DNA from: Neobacillus jeddahensis
Lineage (GTDB): Bacteria > Bacillota > Bacilli > Bacillales > Cytobacillaceae
Length of the DNA: 64,000 bases
NCBI RefSeq assembly: GCF_000612625.1
Contig: NZ_CCAS010000007.1
Coordinates: forward strand, 1 to 64,000
Direction of reading: 5' to 3'
Under the pieces are notes generated by a model. That model searched no databases. It was not told where the DNA came from and worked only from the letters and a program-made list of their open reading frames with translations. Positions within the stretch are counted from its first letter, which is position 1. Each line of letters starts with the position of its first letter. Made by a program: the position numbers and the translations under genes. Positions 62,601 through 64,000 of the stretch are shown here, in pieces.

Positions 62601-64000
62601 ATGGAGAAATCCGTTGAAAAGCACAAACGTCCACCATACGGGGTTATTGCCGTGTTAATGGTCGGAGCATTTATTTCTTTTTTAAATAATACATTATTGA
62701 ACATTGCACTGCCTTCCATCATGAAGGACTTGAATATTGAAGCATCTACTGTGCAATGGCTAACCACTGGGTTTATGCTAGTGAACGGAATCTTAATTCC
62801 AACTAGTGCCTACCTCATTCAGAAGTTTTCTGTCCGTCATATCTTTTTATCAGCTATGTTTTTATTTACAGCAGGTACAATCCTGGCAGGATTTGCCCAT
62901 GTATTTCCACTCCTGTTGTCAGGCCGAATATTACAGGCTGCCGGCTCAGCGATTATGATGCCATTATTAATGAATGTTATGCTAGTTAGCTTTCCAATTG
63001 AAAAAAGGGGCGCTGCGATGGGCGTTTTTGGTCTCATCTTAATGTTTGCTCCAGCTATTGGACCAACGCTCTCAGGCTGGATTATCGAGCATTATGATTG
63101 GAGAATGTTATTCCATTTTATTACGCCGATTGCGATAGTCGTTATTTTACTAGGCTTATTCATGTTAAAAGATAAGAAAGAAAAAGTGAATATTCGTTTA
63201 GATTTCTTATCGCTTCTATTATCAAGTATTGGTTTTGGCGGAATTCTCTATGGATTTAGTTCTGCGGGAAGTAAGGGCTGGGATAGTCCACAGGTTTATG
63301 GGACGATTGCGGTTGGTGTCATTTCGTTGTTCATATTTATCGTGCGCCAGCTTAAAATCGAATCACCGTTGTTGAATTTTCGAGTTTATAAATACCCGAT
63401 GTTCGCCTTATCATCTTGCATTTCAATGGTTGTCAACATGGCGCTTTTTTCAGGGATGCTATTGCTGCCGATTTATGTACAAAACCTAAGGGGGATATCT
63501 CCAATGGATGCCGGGCTATTATTGATGCCGGGTGCCATCTTAATGGCATTTATGTCACCTGTTACCGGTAAATTATTTGATAAAATTGGTGGTCGTGTTT
63601 TGGCCGTTGTCGGATTAGCCATCATCACAGTAACTACCTTTGGTTTTAGTAAATTAACACTTGATACATCCTATACACATTTAATCCTATTGTACTCTAT
63701 TCGTTCATTTGGGATGTCGATGGTCATGATGCCCGTATCCACAAATGGTTTAAATCAGCTACCAAAACGGTTCTATCCTCATGGTACAGCCATGAATAAT
63801 ACTTTAAACCAGGTTGCTGGTGCGATCGGAACAGCATTAATGGTTACGATCATGTCAAATCGGACGGAGTCAAAGGCGCAAGAGCTTGGCGCAGCTGCGA
63901 TGAAGCAAGTAACTGAGCAGCCGACCCAGGCTGCTCTCGCCGAAATGAAACAGCATATCTTAATGCAATCCATGCTAAATGGAATCAATTACGCTTTCCT
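62601..64000 (+). CDS. DHA2 (EmrB/QacA, LmrB-like) MFS drug exporter, partial at window end
   Basis: The first 466 codons of an open frame that runs off the window. It begins MEKSVEKHKRPPYGVIAVLM, with GGGGGAACATTA before the ATG. 12-14 helices are expected. FLNNTLLNIALPSIMKDLNI (motif D1-like), QWLTTGFMLVNGILIPTSAY, RILQAAGSAIMMPLLMNVML and MGVFGLILMFAPAIGPTLSG (motif C) place it in the proton-driven DHA2 family. It exports lipophilic drugs or cations. The adjacent TetR stub suggests lost repression. Confidence 0.88.
   Translation, partial: MEKSVEKHKRPPYGVIAVLMVGAFISFLNNTLLNIALPSIMKDLNIEASTVQWLTTGFMLVNGILIPTSAYLIQKFSVRHIFLSAMFLFTAGTILAGFAHVFPLLLSGRILQAAGSAIMMPLLMNVMLVSFPIEKRGAAMGVFGLILMFAPAIGPTLSGWIIEHYDWRMLFHFITPIAIVVILLGLFMLKDKKEKVNIRLDFLSLLLSSIGFGGILYGFSSAGSKGWDSPQVYGTIAVGVISLFIFIVRQLKIESPLLNFRVYKYPMFALSSCISMVVNMALFSGMLLLPIYVQNLRGISPMDAGLLLMPGAILMAFMSPVTGKLFDKIGGRVLAVVGLAIITVTTFGFSKLTLDTSYTHLILLYSIRSFGMSMVMMPVSTNGLNQLPKRFYPHGTAMNNTLNQVAGAIGTALMVTIMSNRTESKAQELGAAAMKQVTEQPTQAALAEMKQHILMQSMLNGINYAF

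Overview
The window looks like chromosomal DNA of an aerobic to facultatively anaerobic, endospore-forming Bacillaceae (Bacillus/Neobacillus type). The evidence is the AT-rich sequence, strong AGGAGG ribosome sites, TTG/GTG starts, an alpha/beta-type SASP gene, a SleB/CwlJ-type hydrolase, LysM-NlpC/P60 wall enzymes, a Crh-like HPr protein, close B. subtilis family matches (YlqG/YlqH, PxpABC, SelO, YlbC-like CAP protein) and classic Gram-positive riboswitches. The genus is inference. I see no rRNA, tRNA, CRISPR array, complete prophage or intact insertion sequence.

Layout. 1-9.7 kb: wall hydrolases, a luciferase-like monooxygenase, a YlqG/YlqH pair, two copies of a small BC1872-like (phage ABA sandwich) protein, a class-I amidotransferase, a cysteine desulfurase and a Crh-like protein whose phosphorylatable His15 is Tyr. 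10-17.3 kb: two alkylation repair genes (AlkA-like, MGMT), the 5-oxoprolinase operon pxpB-pxpC-pxpA, a SEC-C gene broken by an early stop, and SelO. 17.4-23.4 kb: a 44-residue orphan peptide, a DUF3800 protein, a perfect 24-bp hairpin, and a sugar ABC locus in which a deletion has joined a truncated LacI regulator to a binding-protein gene that lost its start. 23.7-34.5 kb: a J-domain protein with tandem repeats, MATE and YoaK membrane proteins, a divergent PRPP synthetase, an acyl-CoA synthetase, a ZIP transporter, a threonine synthase and an HpaB-type hydroxylase. 34.5-39.2 kb: a Fur-box promoter driving a Cas4/AddB-like Fe-S protein, an FUSC exporter, a SET protein, and queC-queD-queE under a preQ1-I riboswitch. 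39.3-51.8 kb: mixed metabolism, a TerC protein behind a possibly structured leader, a frameshifted small gene, a SASP, and dapA under a lysine riboswitch. 52-64 kb: adhE with Rex-type operators, a 2-hydroxyacid dehydrogenase, a PAS-GGDEF-EAL protein, NDH-2, a free-standing ftsZ, and a DHA2 MFS gene that runs off the end beside a TetR remnant.

Working together. The clearest regulatory circuits are lysine riboswitch-dapA, preQ1 riboswitch-queCDE, Rex sites-adhE (NADH-sensitive fermentation), and the Fur-box promoter. Several genes are extra or free-standing copies of core functions (ftsZ, prs, dapA, thrC). Four loci show decay: SEC-C nonsense, the LacI/binding-protein deletion, a frameshifted 97-codon gene, and a TetR stub. 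No single novel multi-gene defence or biosynthetic system is obvious. The best candidates for undescribed biology are the TerC leader RNA, the Fur-controlled Cas4-like protein, the Tyr15 HPr paralogue, the extra FtsZ and the 44-residue peptide.
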